Below the pieces are notes generated by a model, which was not told where the DNA came from, did not search any database, and saw only the letters and a list, made by a program, of their open reading frames with translations. From Streptomyces kanamyceticus (GTDB lineage Bacteria > Actinomycetota > Actinomycetes > Streptomycetales > Streptomycetaceae), in contig NZ_CP023699.1 of assembly GCF_008704495.1 (NCBI RefSeq), forward strand, positions 7,130,001 to 7,194,000: DNA of 64,000 bases. Direction: 5' to 3'. A program made the position numbers and the translations under genes. Below are positions 8,236 to 16,673 of this stretch, piece by piece. The stretch's first letter is position 1, and each line of letters starts with the position of its first letter.

Positions 8236-11200
8236 CCGTCTCCGAATCCGTCTCCGCGGCGGTCGACCAGGACCTCGCCGCGATGGCCGACCTCTCGCGA
8301 CGCATCGCCGAGCAGATGGGCGCACAGGACCAGGACCGGTCACCGGCCGTCCAGGCCCCCGCCCAGCACGGGCCCCGTCTGGAGGTGCCCCGCGCCTCCG
8401 GCATGGTCCGCGGCGGCGCCCCCGACTCCCAGCGGACCCACCTCGACGACCTGGTGCGCCGCTACACCGCCAAGACGCCCACCTCGAAGCGGATCGCCCA
8501 GCGCTACCGCCGGGTGCTCGCCGACAGCAGGGCGGCGGTCGGCTTCCGCAGCAGTACGAAGGAGATGCTCTACCCCATCGCGGGGCGGCGGGCGCGCGGC
8601 TCCTGGCTGGAGGACGTCGACGGCAACCGTTACGTCGACATCACCATGGGCTTCGGCGTACTGCTCTTCGGCCACGAGCCCGCCTTCGTCGCCGACGCGG
8701 TCCGCGAGCACCTCTCGCGCGGCATCCAGCTCGGCCCGCGCAACGTGGAGACCGGCGAGGCCGCCGAGCTGCTCGCCGACCTCACCGGCATGGAGCGCGT
8801 CGCCTTCGCCAACTCCGGTACGGAGGCGAACTCCGCCGCCATCCGGCTCGCCCGCGCCGCCACCGGACGCTCCCGCATCATCACCTTCGAGGGCGCCTAC
8901 CACGGCCACAACGACAACGTCCTCGGGCGCTCCCCGCGCACCGGGGGCGAGGGCCTGACCACCGTCCCGATGTCCGCGGGCGTCCCGCACAACGCCGTCG
9001 CCGACCTGCTGGTCCTGCCGTACGGCGGTGAGGAGAGCCTCGCCGTCATCGAGCAGCAGGCCGGGGAGATCGCCGCGGTCGTCGTGGAGCCGGTGCAGAG
9101 CCGCCACCCCGCGCTGCAGCCAGCCGAGTTCGTGCACCGCCTGCGCGAACTGACCCGGCGGCACGGCATCGTGCTGCTCTTCGACGAGATGCTGACCGGC
9201 TTCAGGCCCGCGCCGCGCGGCGCCCAGGAGCTCTACGGCGTCACGCCCGACCTGGCCACGTACGGCAAGCTGCTCGGCGGCGGCTTCCCCATCGGGGCCA
9301 TCGCGGGCCGCGCCGACATCATGGACGGCATCGACGGCGGCCACTGGAACTACGGTGACGACAGCTATCCGGCGGCCGACACCACGTTCTTCGGCGGCAC
9401 CTACATCCAGCACCCGGTGTCGATGGTCGCCGCCCGGGCGGTGCTGACCCACCTCAAGGAGCACAGCCCGCGCCTCCAGGAGCGCCTGAACGCACGGACC
9501 GACGAACTGGCCCGTACGCTCAACGCCTTCTTCGAGGCCGAGGAATTCGCCCTGAGCATGAGCCACTTCGGCTCGATGTTCCGCTTCGAGCACCGCGCGG
9601 ACATGGAGCTCCTGTACCACCACCTCATGCTGCGCGGCGTGCACGTGTGGGAGTGGCGCAACTTCTTCCTGTCCACGGAACACACTGACGGGGACGTCGA
9701 GTTCATCGTGGACGCTGTGCGGGGGTCCCTGCGGGAGCTGCGTGACGCGGGGTTCTTCCGGGGGGCGCGGAAGAAGGCTGCCCCTGCCTCTGCCTCTGTC
9801 CCTGCCTCCAGGCCGGTCTCCGCGCCGGTTGCCCGGACCGCGTCCGTACCGGCTCCCCGAGCCGAGCCCGCGCCGGAGCCGCGTCCCAAGCCCGTGGCCT
9901 GGAACGGCGCCGCCGCTTCGGCGCAGGCGAAGCCACGGCCACAGCTTCTCCCGGTGGCACCTCAACCGCCCACCCGCAACCTCGACTTCGGCGTCTACTT
10001 CTTCGGCGACTACCCCCAGGACGAGAGCGCGCCACGCCACGGCAAGTACGACCACCTCCTGGAGACCGCCCGGTTCGCCGACCGCAACGGCTTCCGCTCG
10101 GTGTGGATCCCCGAGCGGCACTTCCACTCCTTCGGCGGCCTGTTCCCCAACCCGGCCGTGCTGGCCGCCGCGCTCGCCAGGGAGACGGAGCGCATCCGGA
10201 TCAACGCGGGCTCGGTGGTGCTCCCGCTGCACGACCCGATCCGCGTCGCCGAAGAGTGGTCCATGGTCGACAACCTCTCCGGCGGCCGCATCGGCATCGG
10301 CTGCGCGAGCGGGTGGCACGCCAACGACTTCGTGTTCTTCCCCGGGCGCTTCGGCACCCACAAGGAGAAGATGTACGAACAGGTCGAGCAGGTACGGCAG
10401 TTGTGGCGCGGTGACCCGGTGCGCCGCACCACCGGAGACGGCGAGGCGGAGCTGAACCTCTTCCCGCGCCCCGTCCAGGACGCACCGCCCATGTACACGG
10501 CCGTGGTCGGCAACCCCGCCTCCTACGAACTGGCCGCCCGGCACGACCTGGGCATCGTCACCAACCTCATGACGCAGGGCGTGGAGCAGCTGGGCGAGAA
10601 CATCGCGCTCTACCGCCGTACGCGCGCCGCACACGGGCTCGACCCCGACGCGGGGCACGTCGCGGTGCTGCTGCACACCTACCTCGCCGACGACCACGCG
10701 GCGGCCCGCGCCGAGGCGCGCGATCCGCTGTCGCGCTACATGCGGGCCTCGCTGTCCCTGTTCGGCGGCGTCGCCAACAGCCTGGGCCACCAGGTCGACC
10801 TGTCGGCGATGTCCGACGACGACCTGGACGTCGTCTTCCGCCGCGCCTACGACCGGTACTGCGACCAGCGGGCCCTCATCGGCAGCCCGGAGAGCGTGCG
10901 GCCCGTCGTCGAAGGGGTGCGTGCCGCGGGCGCGGACGAGGTGGTGGCCCTGGTCGACTTCGGAGTCGCCCCCACGCCGATGCGAGACGGCTTGCGCCGC
11001 TTGAACGAACTGCGCCGCACCTGCACGGCAACAACAACGAAGGCCCCAACCCCCACGCCACTCGCCGCCCCCGCCCCCTCCGGCTCCCCCCTCTCCCCGG
11101 GCCAGCAGCGCATCTGGTTCCTGGAGCGGATGCTCCCCGGGCGCACCGCGTACAACGAGGTCAAGGCCATCGCGTTGGACGGGGCTCTGGACGTCCCCGC

Positions 11201-14200
11201 GTTGCGTGCCGCCCTCCGTTCCCTCGCCGCGCGGCACGAGCAGTTGCGGACCGTCTTCCGTGAAGTGGACGGTGCGCCACGGCAGTTCGCGCGGGACGCG
11301 GGCGACGTGGACTTCGCGGTGGTCGACGGCACCGGGCCCGGTGACCCCGTCGCCGACCTCCTCAAGGCCGAGAGTGCCCGCCGCTTCGACCTGGCGGGCG
11401 GGCCGCTCTTCGTCACGCGACTGGTCACGCTCGGCGCGGCGCGCCACGTCCTCGTCCTGTCCCTGCACCACATCGTGATGGACGCGGTGTCGGCAGGCGT
11501 GCTCGCCCGCGACCTGTCCGCCCTCTACCGCGCCGAACTCACGGGCGCACCCGCCGCGGAACTCCCCGCCCTGCCCCGTACCTACGCCGACCACGCCCGC
11601 GAGCAGCTCGCCGCGCTCGACGCCGCGAAGGGCGCCGAGGACCTGGCGTACTGGAAGAAGGCTCTCGAGGGCGAGTTGCCCGTCCTCGCCCTGCCCGCCG
11701 ACCGCCCCCGCCCCGCCGTGCTCTCGTCGAACGGCCGCGCCCTCTTCCGCACCCTCGATCCCGAACTCTCCGAGGGTGTGCGGAAGTTGGGCAAGCGGCG
11801 GCGCAGCACCCTCTTCATGACGCTGCTCGCCGCGTACGCCGCCGCCCTGCACCGCGTCACCGGGCAGGACGACCTGGTGATCGGCACCCCGATGTCCGAC
11901 CGCACCCCCGCGTACGAGGACGTGGTGGGCTTCTTCGTGAACACCCTGGCACTGCGCCTCGACCTCTCCGGCGACCCGGACTTCGGCACGCTCCTCGACC
12001 GGGTGCGCGCCGTCGCCCTGGACGCCTACGACCACGCCGACGTGCCCTTCGAGGCGGTCGTCAAGGAGCTGGCGCCCGCACGGGCGATCGACAGGACCCC
12101 GGTCTTCCAGACCCTCGCCGAGTTCGAGACGGCGGACCCCTTCGTCTTCGACCTGCCCGACGTCCGCGCCACACCGCTCGACTCGGGCCCCGACAAGGCG
12201 CTGACCGACCTCAGCGTGTACTTCACCGACGGCGCGGACGGCATCCGCTGCCACCTGGAGTACTGCACCGACCTCTTCGGCGAGGCCACCGTCGACGCGC
12301 TCTTCGGGACGTTCCGCGACGTGCTCGCCGCCGCCGTGCGCGACATCGGTACGCCCGTCGCGGCACCGGCGCCGGAACCCGTCGTGCCCGAGGCGTGGCG
12401 CACGGGCCCGGTCAGGCCGCGCACGCGCGGCACCGTCGACGTCCTGACCGCCCGCTGGGCCGAGGCCGCCCCGCACCGCACCGCCGTCCGCAGCGGTGAA
12501 GTGGAGCTCACCTACCGGGAGTTGAACGAGCGGGCCGAGCGGCTCGCGGACGTCCTGCGGGAGGAGGGCGGCGGCGCCGACGTCCCCGTCGCGCTGTGGC
12601 TGCCGCGCCACGCCGACCTGGTCGTCGCCATGCTCGCCACCCTCAAGTCGGGCCACGGCTATGTGCCGTTGGACCCCGCCATCGGCCGGGCCAGGGGAGC
12701 GGCCGTGCTCGCCGAGTGCGGGGCGCGGGTCCTGGTGACCGGCGGCGGCCGCGGCGACGTGCCCGCGCTGCCCGCCGGGGCCAAGGCCGTCGACGTCCAC
12801 GCGACACCGCTCCGTACGGAAGGGGCGAGCCCGCGACCCGCGCCGGAGCGGGACCCCGAGTCCCTCTGTCTCGCGATCTACACCTCGGGCAGCACCGGCG
12901 TCCCCAAGGGCGTCGCCCTGCCCCACCGCGCCATCACCGACCTGTGCCAATGGCACCACGAACGCTTCGGGTTCAGCGCGCAGGACCGTGCCGCCGCCGT
13001 GTGCAGCCAGAGCTTCGACGCCGCCGTCCTGGAGATCTGGCCCGCGCTGACCGCGGGCGCCACGGTCGTCATCGCCGACGACGCGGTCCGCAGGGACCCG
13101 GCCTTGCTGGCCCGCTGGTACGCCGAGCAGCGGATCACCTTCACCATCCTGCCGACCGCGCTCGGCGAGGCGGTCCTCGCCCTCCCCGACGACCAACAGC
13201 CGCCGCTGCGCCACCTGTTGCTCGGCGGCGACGTCCTGCGCACCCGGCCGCGCCGCACCGCCCCGTACGAGACCGTCAACGTCTACGGGCCCACCGAGGT
13301 GACCGTCCTGTGCACCACGCAGACGGTCACGCCTCTGGCGCCCGGCGCGGACGACCCGGCCCCGATCCCGATCGGCGGGCCCGTCGACAACGTCACGCTG
13401 CGGGTGCTCGACGCCGACGCCCGCGAGGTCCCCGCGGGGGAGCCGGGGGAGCTGTACGTCGGCGGTCCCGGCGTGGCCACGGGGTACCTCGGCCGCCCGG
13501 ACCTGACCGGGGAGCGCTTCGTACGCGATCCCCTCGATCCGGCGGGCGGGCGCCTGTACCGCACCGGTGACCTGGTGCGACGGCTCGACGACGGTGCCCT
13601 GGAGTTCCTGGGCAGGGCCGACGACCAGGTCAAGATCCGCGGCTACCGGGTCGAGCCCGAGGAGGCGTCGCGCGCGCTCAACAGCCTTGCCGGGGTGGCG
13701 GACGCGGTCGTCCTGCCCCGCCGCGACCGGCGCGGCGACGCGCACCTCGCGGCGTACGTCGTGCCCGCGACCCCCGCCACCGGACGCGAGCGCGAACTCG
13801 CCGAGCGGCTGACGGCGGAACTGTCCCTGCGGCTGCCCGACTACCTGGTCCCGCACGCCTGGTCGGTCCTGCCCCGGCTCCCGCTCTCCGGCAACGGAAA
13901 GCTGGACAGGGCGGCCCTGCCGGAACCGGCCCTGGTCACCGCGACGGCGGCCGCGCCGTCCGAGCGCACGGAACCGGCGACGGCGGCCGGGGCGGCGGAC
14001 GTCGAGGAACGCCTCGCGCGGCTGTGGGCCGACGAGTTCGGCGTGGCCCCCGCGTCGATCGCCCCCGACGCCTCCTTCTTCGACCTCGGCGGCCACTCCA
14101 TCACGGCGATCCGCCTTGCCAACAGCGTGCGGGAGGAGTTCGGCACGGAGTACCCGATCGCCCGCTTCTACGAACAGCCCACGTTGGGCGCGATGGCGGC

Positions 14201-15776
14201 GTTCTTGGGCGGGGGCGACGAAGGCACGGCCGGTGGGGCAGATGGGGCGATGGGTGACGTGATCCGCGAGGCGTCCGGCGACGCGCCCCGTGAGGGGTCC
14301 GGGGACGTGACTCATGAGGCGACGGCTGACGTGCCCCGTGAGGCGTCCGGTGGCGTGTCCCGTGGGGGGTCCGGCGACGTGCCCCGTGAGGCGTCCGGTG
14401 GCGTGTCCCGTGAGGTGACGGGTGATGTGACCCGTGGGGGGTCCGGCGACGTGCCCCGTGAGGCGACCGCCGTCGCCGACGTACTCGGCCGCGCCCCCCT
14501 CACCGCCCAGCAGCGCGCCTTCATCGACCGCCACCGCACCCACCCCCGCCCGCAGATCTACAACGTGGCGATGCGGCTCACTCTCAACGGCGACCTCGAC
14601 GTACCGGCCCTGCGCATCGCGCTGAGTCAACTCGTCGCCCGTCACGAGGCGTTGCGCACGCGCTTCGTCGAGGACGGCGGCGAGTGGTGGCAGGAGGCGC
14701 TGCGGCCGAGGCCCGTCGAACTGCCCGAAGACGACCTCCTCGCCCGCTGCGGGGCCGCCGACGAGGCCCTGGAGGAGGCGGAGCGCATCGGCGCGGAGAC
14801 CGCGGCCGCGCCCTTCGACATCGAGGCCGAACTCGCCCCGGTGTTCCGCCTGTTGCGCACCGGGCCCGACCGCAGGGTGCTGCTCTTCGTGCTGCACCAC
14901 GCCGCGTGCGACGGCTGGTCGGTCAGCATCCTGCTGCGCGAGCTCGCGGCGCTGTACCGGGCCGCCGTCACCGGTGCGCCGCACGGCCTCGCGGAGAGCG
15001 TGCCGCAGCCCGGCGAGTACGCGCGCTGGCAGCGCGAACAGTCCCGTACGCAGGACAAGGGCCGACTCGTCGACCACTGGGCCAAGGAACTGGCGGGCGC
15101 TCCCTTCGCGTTGCCGCTGCCGCTCGACAGGCCGCGCCCCGACGAGCTGAGCGGCGCGGGCGACGTCGTCCTCTTCACCGTCCCCGCGGCGGTCCGCGCC
15201 GACGTCGAGGCGCTCGCGCGCAGGCACCGCACGACGCCCTTCGTGGTGACGGCCGCGGCGTTCGCGCGTCTGGTCGGCGAGGTGTCGGGGGAGGGCGACA
15301 CGGTGCTCGGCATCTCCTACGCCAACCGCGAGCGACGCGAGTTCGAGGCGCTCGCCGCCTGCACGGTCTCCTCGTTCACGCTGCGGGTGCGCGGCGGCGA
15401 AGGTGCCTTCGGCCCGCTCGTCGACCAGGTGGCGCGCAGCGCCGTCGCGGCGATCGACCACGCGGCCCCGATCCGCGCCGTGGCGGCCGAACTGAGCGCC
15501 GCGCTCGGCAGGGACGTCCCCGACCGGCTGCCGCTCGGCTTCCAGTACCAGAGCTCGCTGGAGACGGAGGTCGATCTGCCGGGGGTGACCACGGCGGTGG
15601 AGGACCTCGCGGTCTCGGGCGCCCGTTCGGAGTTCAACTTCGGTCTGATTCCGACGGGGGACGTGCTCTCCGGCTACCTGGAGTACTCCAGCGACCTGTG
15701 GGACCGGGCGACGGTCGAGGCGTGGACCGCCGCGTACGTCGAGCTGCTGGCGAAGGAGGTGGCGGCCGCGCTGTGA
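8232..15776 (+). CDS. Hybrid NRPS: aminotransferase-LLM monooxygenase-C-A-PCP-C
   Basis: A 2514-residue megasynthase. After a helical N-terminus (1-35) comes a class III PLP aminotransferase of the GSA-AT type (about 90-510, PLP lysine Lys346 in TYGKLLGGG). A Pro/Ala linker follows, then a luciferase-like flavin monooxygenase (about 584-925, starting LDFGVYFFGD). Next is a condensation domain (from about 954) with HHIVMD at 1079. The adenylation domain (about 1402-1905) has YTSGSTGVPKG and NVYGPTE, and its pocket residues read D-A-L-T-L-G-V-V-L-K. The PCP has Ser1956 in GGHSITA. After nine octapeptide repeats comes a second C domain (about 2088-2510) with HHAACDG. The PKS beta-ketone would be aminated and alpha-hydroxylated before coupling to one amino acid. 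No thioesterase or second carrier is present. Confidence 0.93.
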   Translation: MTVSESVSAAVDQDLAAMADLSRRIAEQMGAQDQDRSPAVQAPAQHGPRLEVPRASGMVRGGAPDSQRTHLDDLVRRYTAKTPTSKRIAQRYRRVLADSRAAVGFRSSTKEMLYPIAGRRARGSWLEDVDGNRYVDITMGFGVLLFGHEPAFVADAVREHLSRGIQLGPRNVETGEAAELLADLTGMERVAFANSGTEANSAAIRLARAATGRSRIITFEGAYHGHNDNVLGRSPRTGGEGLTTVPMSAGVPHNAVADLLVLPYGGEESLAVIEQQAGEIAAVVVEPVQSRHPALQPAEFVHRLRELTRRHGIVLLFDEMLTGFRPAPRGAQELYGVTPDLATYGKLLGGGFPIGAIAGRADIMDGIDGGHWNYGDDSYPAADTTFFGGTYIQHPVSMVAARAVLTHLKEHSPRLQERLNARTDELARTLNAFFEAEEFALSMSHFGSMFRFEHRADMELLYHHLMLRGVHVWEWRNFFLSTEHTDGDVEFIVDAVRGSLRELRDAGFFRGARKKAAPASASVPASRPVSAPVARTASVPAPRAEPAPEPRPKPVAWNGAAASAQAKPRPQLLPVAPQPPTRNLDFGVYFFGDYPQDESAPRHGKYDHLLETARFADRNGFRSVWIPERHFHSFGGLFPNPAVLAAALARETERIRINAGSVVLPLHDPIRVAEEWSMVDNLSGGRIGIGCASGWHANDFVFFPGRFGTHKEKMYEQVEQVRQLWRGDPVRRTTGDGEAELNLFPRPVQDAPPMYTAVVGNPASYELAARHDLGIVTNLMTQGVEQLGENIALYRRTRAAHGLDPDAGHVAVLLHTYLADDHAAARAEARDPLSRYMRASLSLFGGVANSLGHQVDLSAMSDDDLDVVFRRAYDRYCDQRALIGSPESVRPVVEGVRAAGADEVVALVDFGVAPTPMRDGLRRLNELRRTCTATTTKAPTPTPLAAPAPSGSPLSPGQQRIWFLERMLPGRTAYNEVKAIALDGALDVPALRAALRSLAARHEQLRTVFREVDGAPRQFARDAGDVDFAVVDGTGPGDPVADLLKAESARRFDLAGGPLFVTRLVTLGAARHVLVLSLHHIVMDAVSAGVLARDLSALYRAELTGAPAAELPALPRTYADHAREQLAALDAAKGAEDLAYWKKALEGELPVLALPADRPRPAVLSSNGRALFRTLDPELSEGVRKLGKRRRSTLFMTLLAAYAAALHRVTGQDDLVIGTPMSDRTPAYEDVVGFFVNTLALRLDLSGDPDFGTLLDRVRAVALDAYDHADVPFEAVVKELAPARAIDRTPVFQTLAEFETADPFVFDLPDVRATPLDSGPDKALTDLSVYFTDGADGIRCHLEYCTDLFGEATVDALFGTFRDVLAAAVRDIGTPVAAPAPEPVVPEAWRTGPVRPRTRGTVDVLTARWAEAAPHRTAVRSGEVELTYRELNERAERLADVLREEGGGADVPVALWLPRHADLVVAMLATLKSGHGYVPLDPAIGRARGAAVLAECGARVLVTGGGRGDVPALPAGAKAVDVHATPLRTEGASPRPAPERDPESLCLAIYTSGSTGVPKGVALPHRAITDLCQWHHERFGFSAQDRAAAVCSQSFDAAVLEIWPALTAGATVVIADDAVRRDPALLARWYAEQRITFTILPTALGEAVLALPDDQQPPLRHLLLGGDVLRTRPRRTAPYETVNVYGPTEVTVLCTTQTVTPLAPGADDPAPIPIGGPVDNVTLRVLDADAREVPAGEPGELYVGGPGVATGYLGRPDLTGERFVRDPLDPAGGRLYRTGDLVRRLDDGALEFLGRADDQVKIRGYRVEPEEASRALNSLAGVADAVVLPRRDRRGDAHLAAYVVPATPATGRERELAERLTAELSLRLPDYLVPHAWSVLPRLPLSGNGKLDRAALPEPALVTATAAAPSERTEPATAAGAADVEERLARLWADEFGVAPASIAPDASFFDLGGHSITAIRLANSVREEFGTEYPIARFYEQPTLGAMAAFLGGGDEGTAGGADGAMGDVIREASGDAPREGSGDVTHEATADVPREASGGVSRGGSGDVPREASGGVSREVTGDVTRGGSGDVPREATAVADVLGRAPLTAQQRAFIDRHRTHPRPQIYNVAMRLTLNGDLDVPALRIALSQLVARHEALRTRFVEDGGEWWQEALRPRPVELPEDDLLARCGAADEALEEAERIGAETAAAPFDIEAELAPVFRLLRTGPDRRVLLFVLHHAACDGWSVSILLRELAALYRAAVTGAPHGLAESVPQPGEYARWQREQSRTQDKGRLVDHWAKELAGAPFALPLPLDRPRPDELSGAGDVVLFTVPAAVRADVEALARRHRTTPFVVTAAAFARLVGEVSGEGDTVLGISYANRERREFEALAACTVSSFTLRVRGGEGAFGPLVDQVARSAVAAIDHAAPIRAVAAELSAALGRDVPDRLPLGFQYQSSLETEVDLPGVTTAVEDLAVSGARSEFNFGLIPTGDVLSGYLEYSSDLWDRATVEAWTAAYVELLAKEVAAAL
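14253..14468 (+). repeat. Nine in-frame 24-bp repeats in the NRPS linker
   Basis: Nine consecutive octapeptides resembling GDVPREAS (for example GDVIREAS, ADVPREAS, GGVSRGGS, GDVTRGGS) occupy the linker between the PCP and the terminal C domain. Repeat length is exactly 24 bp, so the frame survives copy-number change. The repeats probably form a flexible charged tether; recent duplication is likely because the DNA copies are close to identical. Confidence 0.9.
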
Positions 15777-15833
15777 GGCGGTCGCGCCGTGCCGCGCGTG
15801 GCGGACTGTGACGTACGCGGCGAGCTGTTACGG

Positions 15834-15853
15834 CACGACCGGTTTTGGTCGTG
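15834..15853 (+). terminator. Hairpin after the NRPS gene
   Basis: CACGACC (15834-15840) pairs with GGTCGTG (15847-15853) around a GGTTTT loop, 58 nt after the NRPS stop. It is probably the first of two terminator hairpins ending the cluster operon. Confidence 0.55.
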
Positions 15854-15863
15854 ACATGTCAAA

Positions 15864-15896
15864 GACCCCGGGGTCGGCCTTGCCGTCCCCGGGGTC
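15864..15896 (+). terminator. Second hairpin after the NRPS gene
   Basis: A perfect 10-bp stem, GACCCCGGGG at 15864-15873 with its complement at 15887-15896, closes a 13-nt loop. It is a strong GC stem without a U-tract, typical of Streptomyces terminators. Confidence 0.65.
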
Positions 15897-16051
15897 CTGT
15901 GCCTCAATGGGCAGCGATCCGGAATGCTGACGACCCGTCAGAGCGATGGAAGCGCACGGGAGTTGAGCACCGACATCGCCACCCCCACCTGACCGGTCCG
16001 CACACCGGATCGACCCCCGCTCGATCCCCCCACCATGAAGGCAGGTCCTCC

Positions 16052-16552
16052 ATGCGACATGGCAGATTCGGCACGGGCAGTCCAGGACGCACGGCCCGCA
16101 CCGGCATAGGCGCGGCACTGGCGGCGGGCGCGCTCGCCGTCGGTGCCCTCGCGATGGCACCCGCGGCAGGCGCGGTGGAGCCGCAGTCCGCCACCCTCTC
16201 CTTCGACTGCGGGTCCTACGGCTCGGGAACGGCGACGCTCACCGCCGCCCAGGACGGCACCAACGCGACCATCGAGGTGTCCACCTCCGCGATCAAGGCC
16301 CCCATCGACATCGGCGCCGGCGCCGTCAAGTCGACGCTCACCCTCACCAAGAACGGCAGCGGCACGACCGACTTCACCGGTAACGCCAACCCGGCCATCC
16401 CCGCGGGCGGCGCCGTCTCCACGGGACCGCTCAAGGGGACCGTCGCCTCGGGCGACAGCCTCGAAGGGAAGTCCCTGACCATCGTGGTCCTCGGCATCAC
16501 CGTGACCTGCAACGGGACATCGGCGCAGACACCGGGACCGTTCGTGTTCTGA
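16052..16552 (+). CDS. Small secreted protein of unknown function
   Basis: A 166-residue protein with an N-terminal Arg-rich stretch, a hydrophobic segment (GIGAALAAGALAVGALAMAP) and an AxA-type cleavage site near APAAGA, so Sec export is likely. The mature part is a Thr/Ser/Gly-rich beta-type domain with two cysteines (FDCGSYGSG and TVTCNGT), suggesting one disulfide. I do not recognise the family. ATG at 16052 is taken because it immediately precedes the signal sequence; the ribosome site is weak. It follows the two NRPS terminators and is transcribed independently, so membership of the biosynthetic cluster is not supported. Confidence 0.8.
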   Translation: MRHGRFGTGSPGRTARTGIGAALAAGALAVGALAMAPAAGAVEPQSATLSFDCGSYGSGTATLTAAQDGTNATIEVSTSAIKAPIDIGAGAVKSTLTLTKNGSGTTDFTGNANPAIPAGGAVSTGPLKGTVASGDSLEGKSLTIVVLGITVTCNGTSAQTPGPFVF

Positions 16553-16590
16553 CCCGCGTGTCCTGACGCGCGCTGTACGGCACGCAAGCC

Positions 16591-16619
16591 GGGCGGCTCC
16601 CCGGGGACGGGAGCCGCCC
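16591..16619. terminator. Hairpin between convergent genes
   Basis: GGGCGGCTCCC (16591-16601) pairs with its complement at 16609-16619 around a 7-nt loop. It lies 38 nt after the secreted-protein stop and 54 nt beyond the stop of the opposing membrane-protein gene, so it could terminate both transcripts. Confidence 0.65.
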
Positions 16620-16620
16620 T

Positions 16621-16660
16621 CCGCCGTGTCCCGCCGTGTCTCGCCGTGTCCCGCCGTGCT
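16621..16660. repeat. Four tandem decamers CCGCCGTGTC
   Basis: Four near-identical 10-bp units (CCGCCGTGTC with one or two changes per copy) follow the hairpin directly, in the gap between two convergent genes. No coding role is seen. Confidence 0.6.
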
Positions 16661-16673
16661 CCGCGGCCGCCGG

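Noticed and set aside
4786..8343. A 1185-codon open frame antisense to the PKS
   Set aside because: Same artefact: the sense strand holds intact KS, AT and ACP motifs.
8340..15461. A 2373-codon open frame antisense to the NRPS
   Set aside because: It mirrors a gene with clear catalytic motifs; the antisense product has no recognisable domain and reflects GC-biased codons.
4966..15776. bldA (TTA codon) control of the PKS/NRPS genes
   Set aside because: I noticed no in-frame TTA while reading, but did not scan every codon, so no claim is made.
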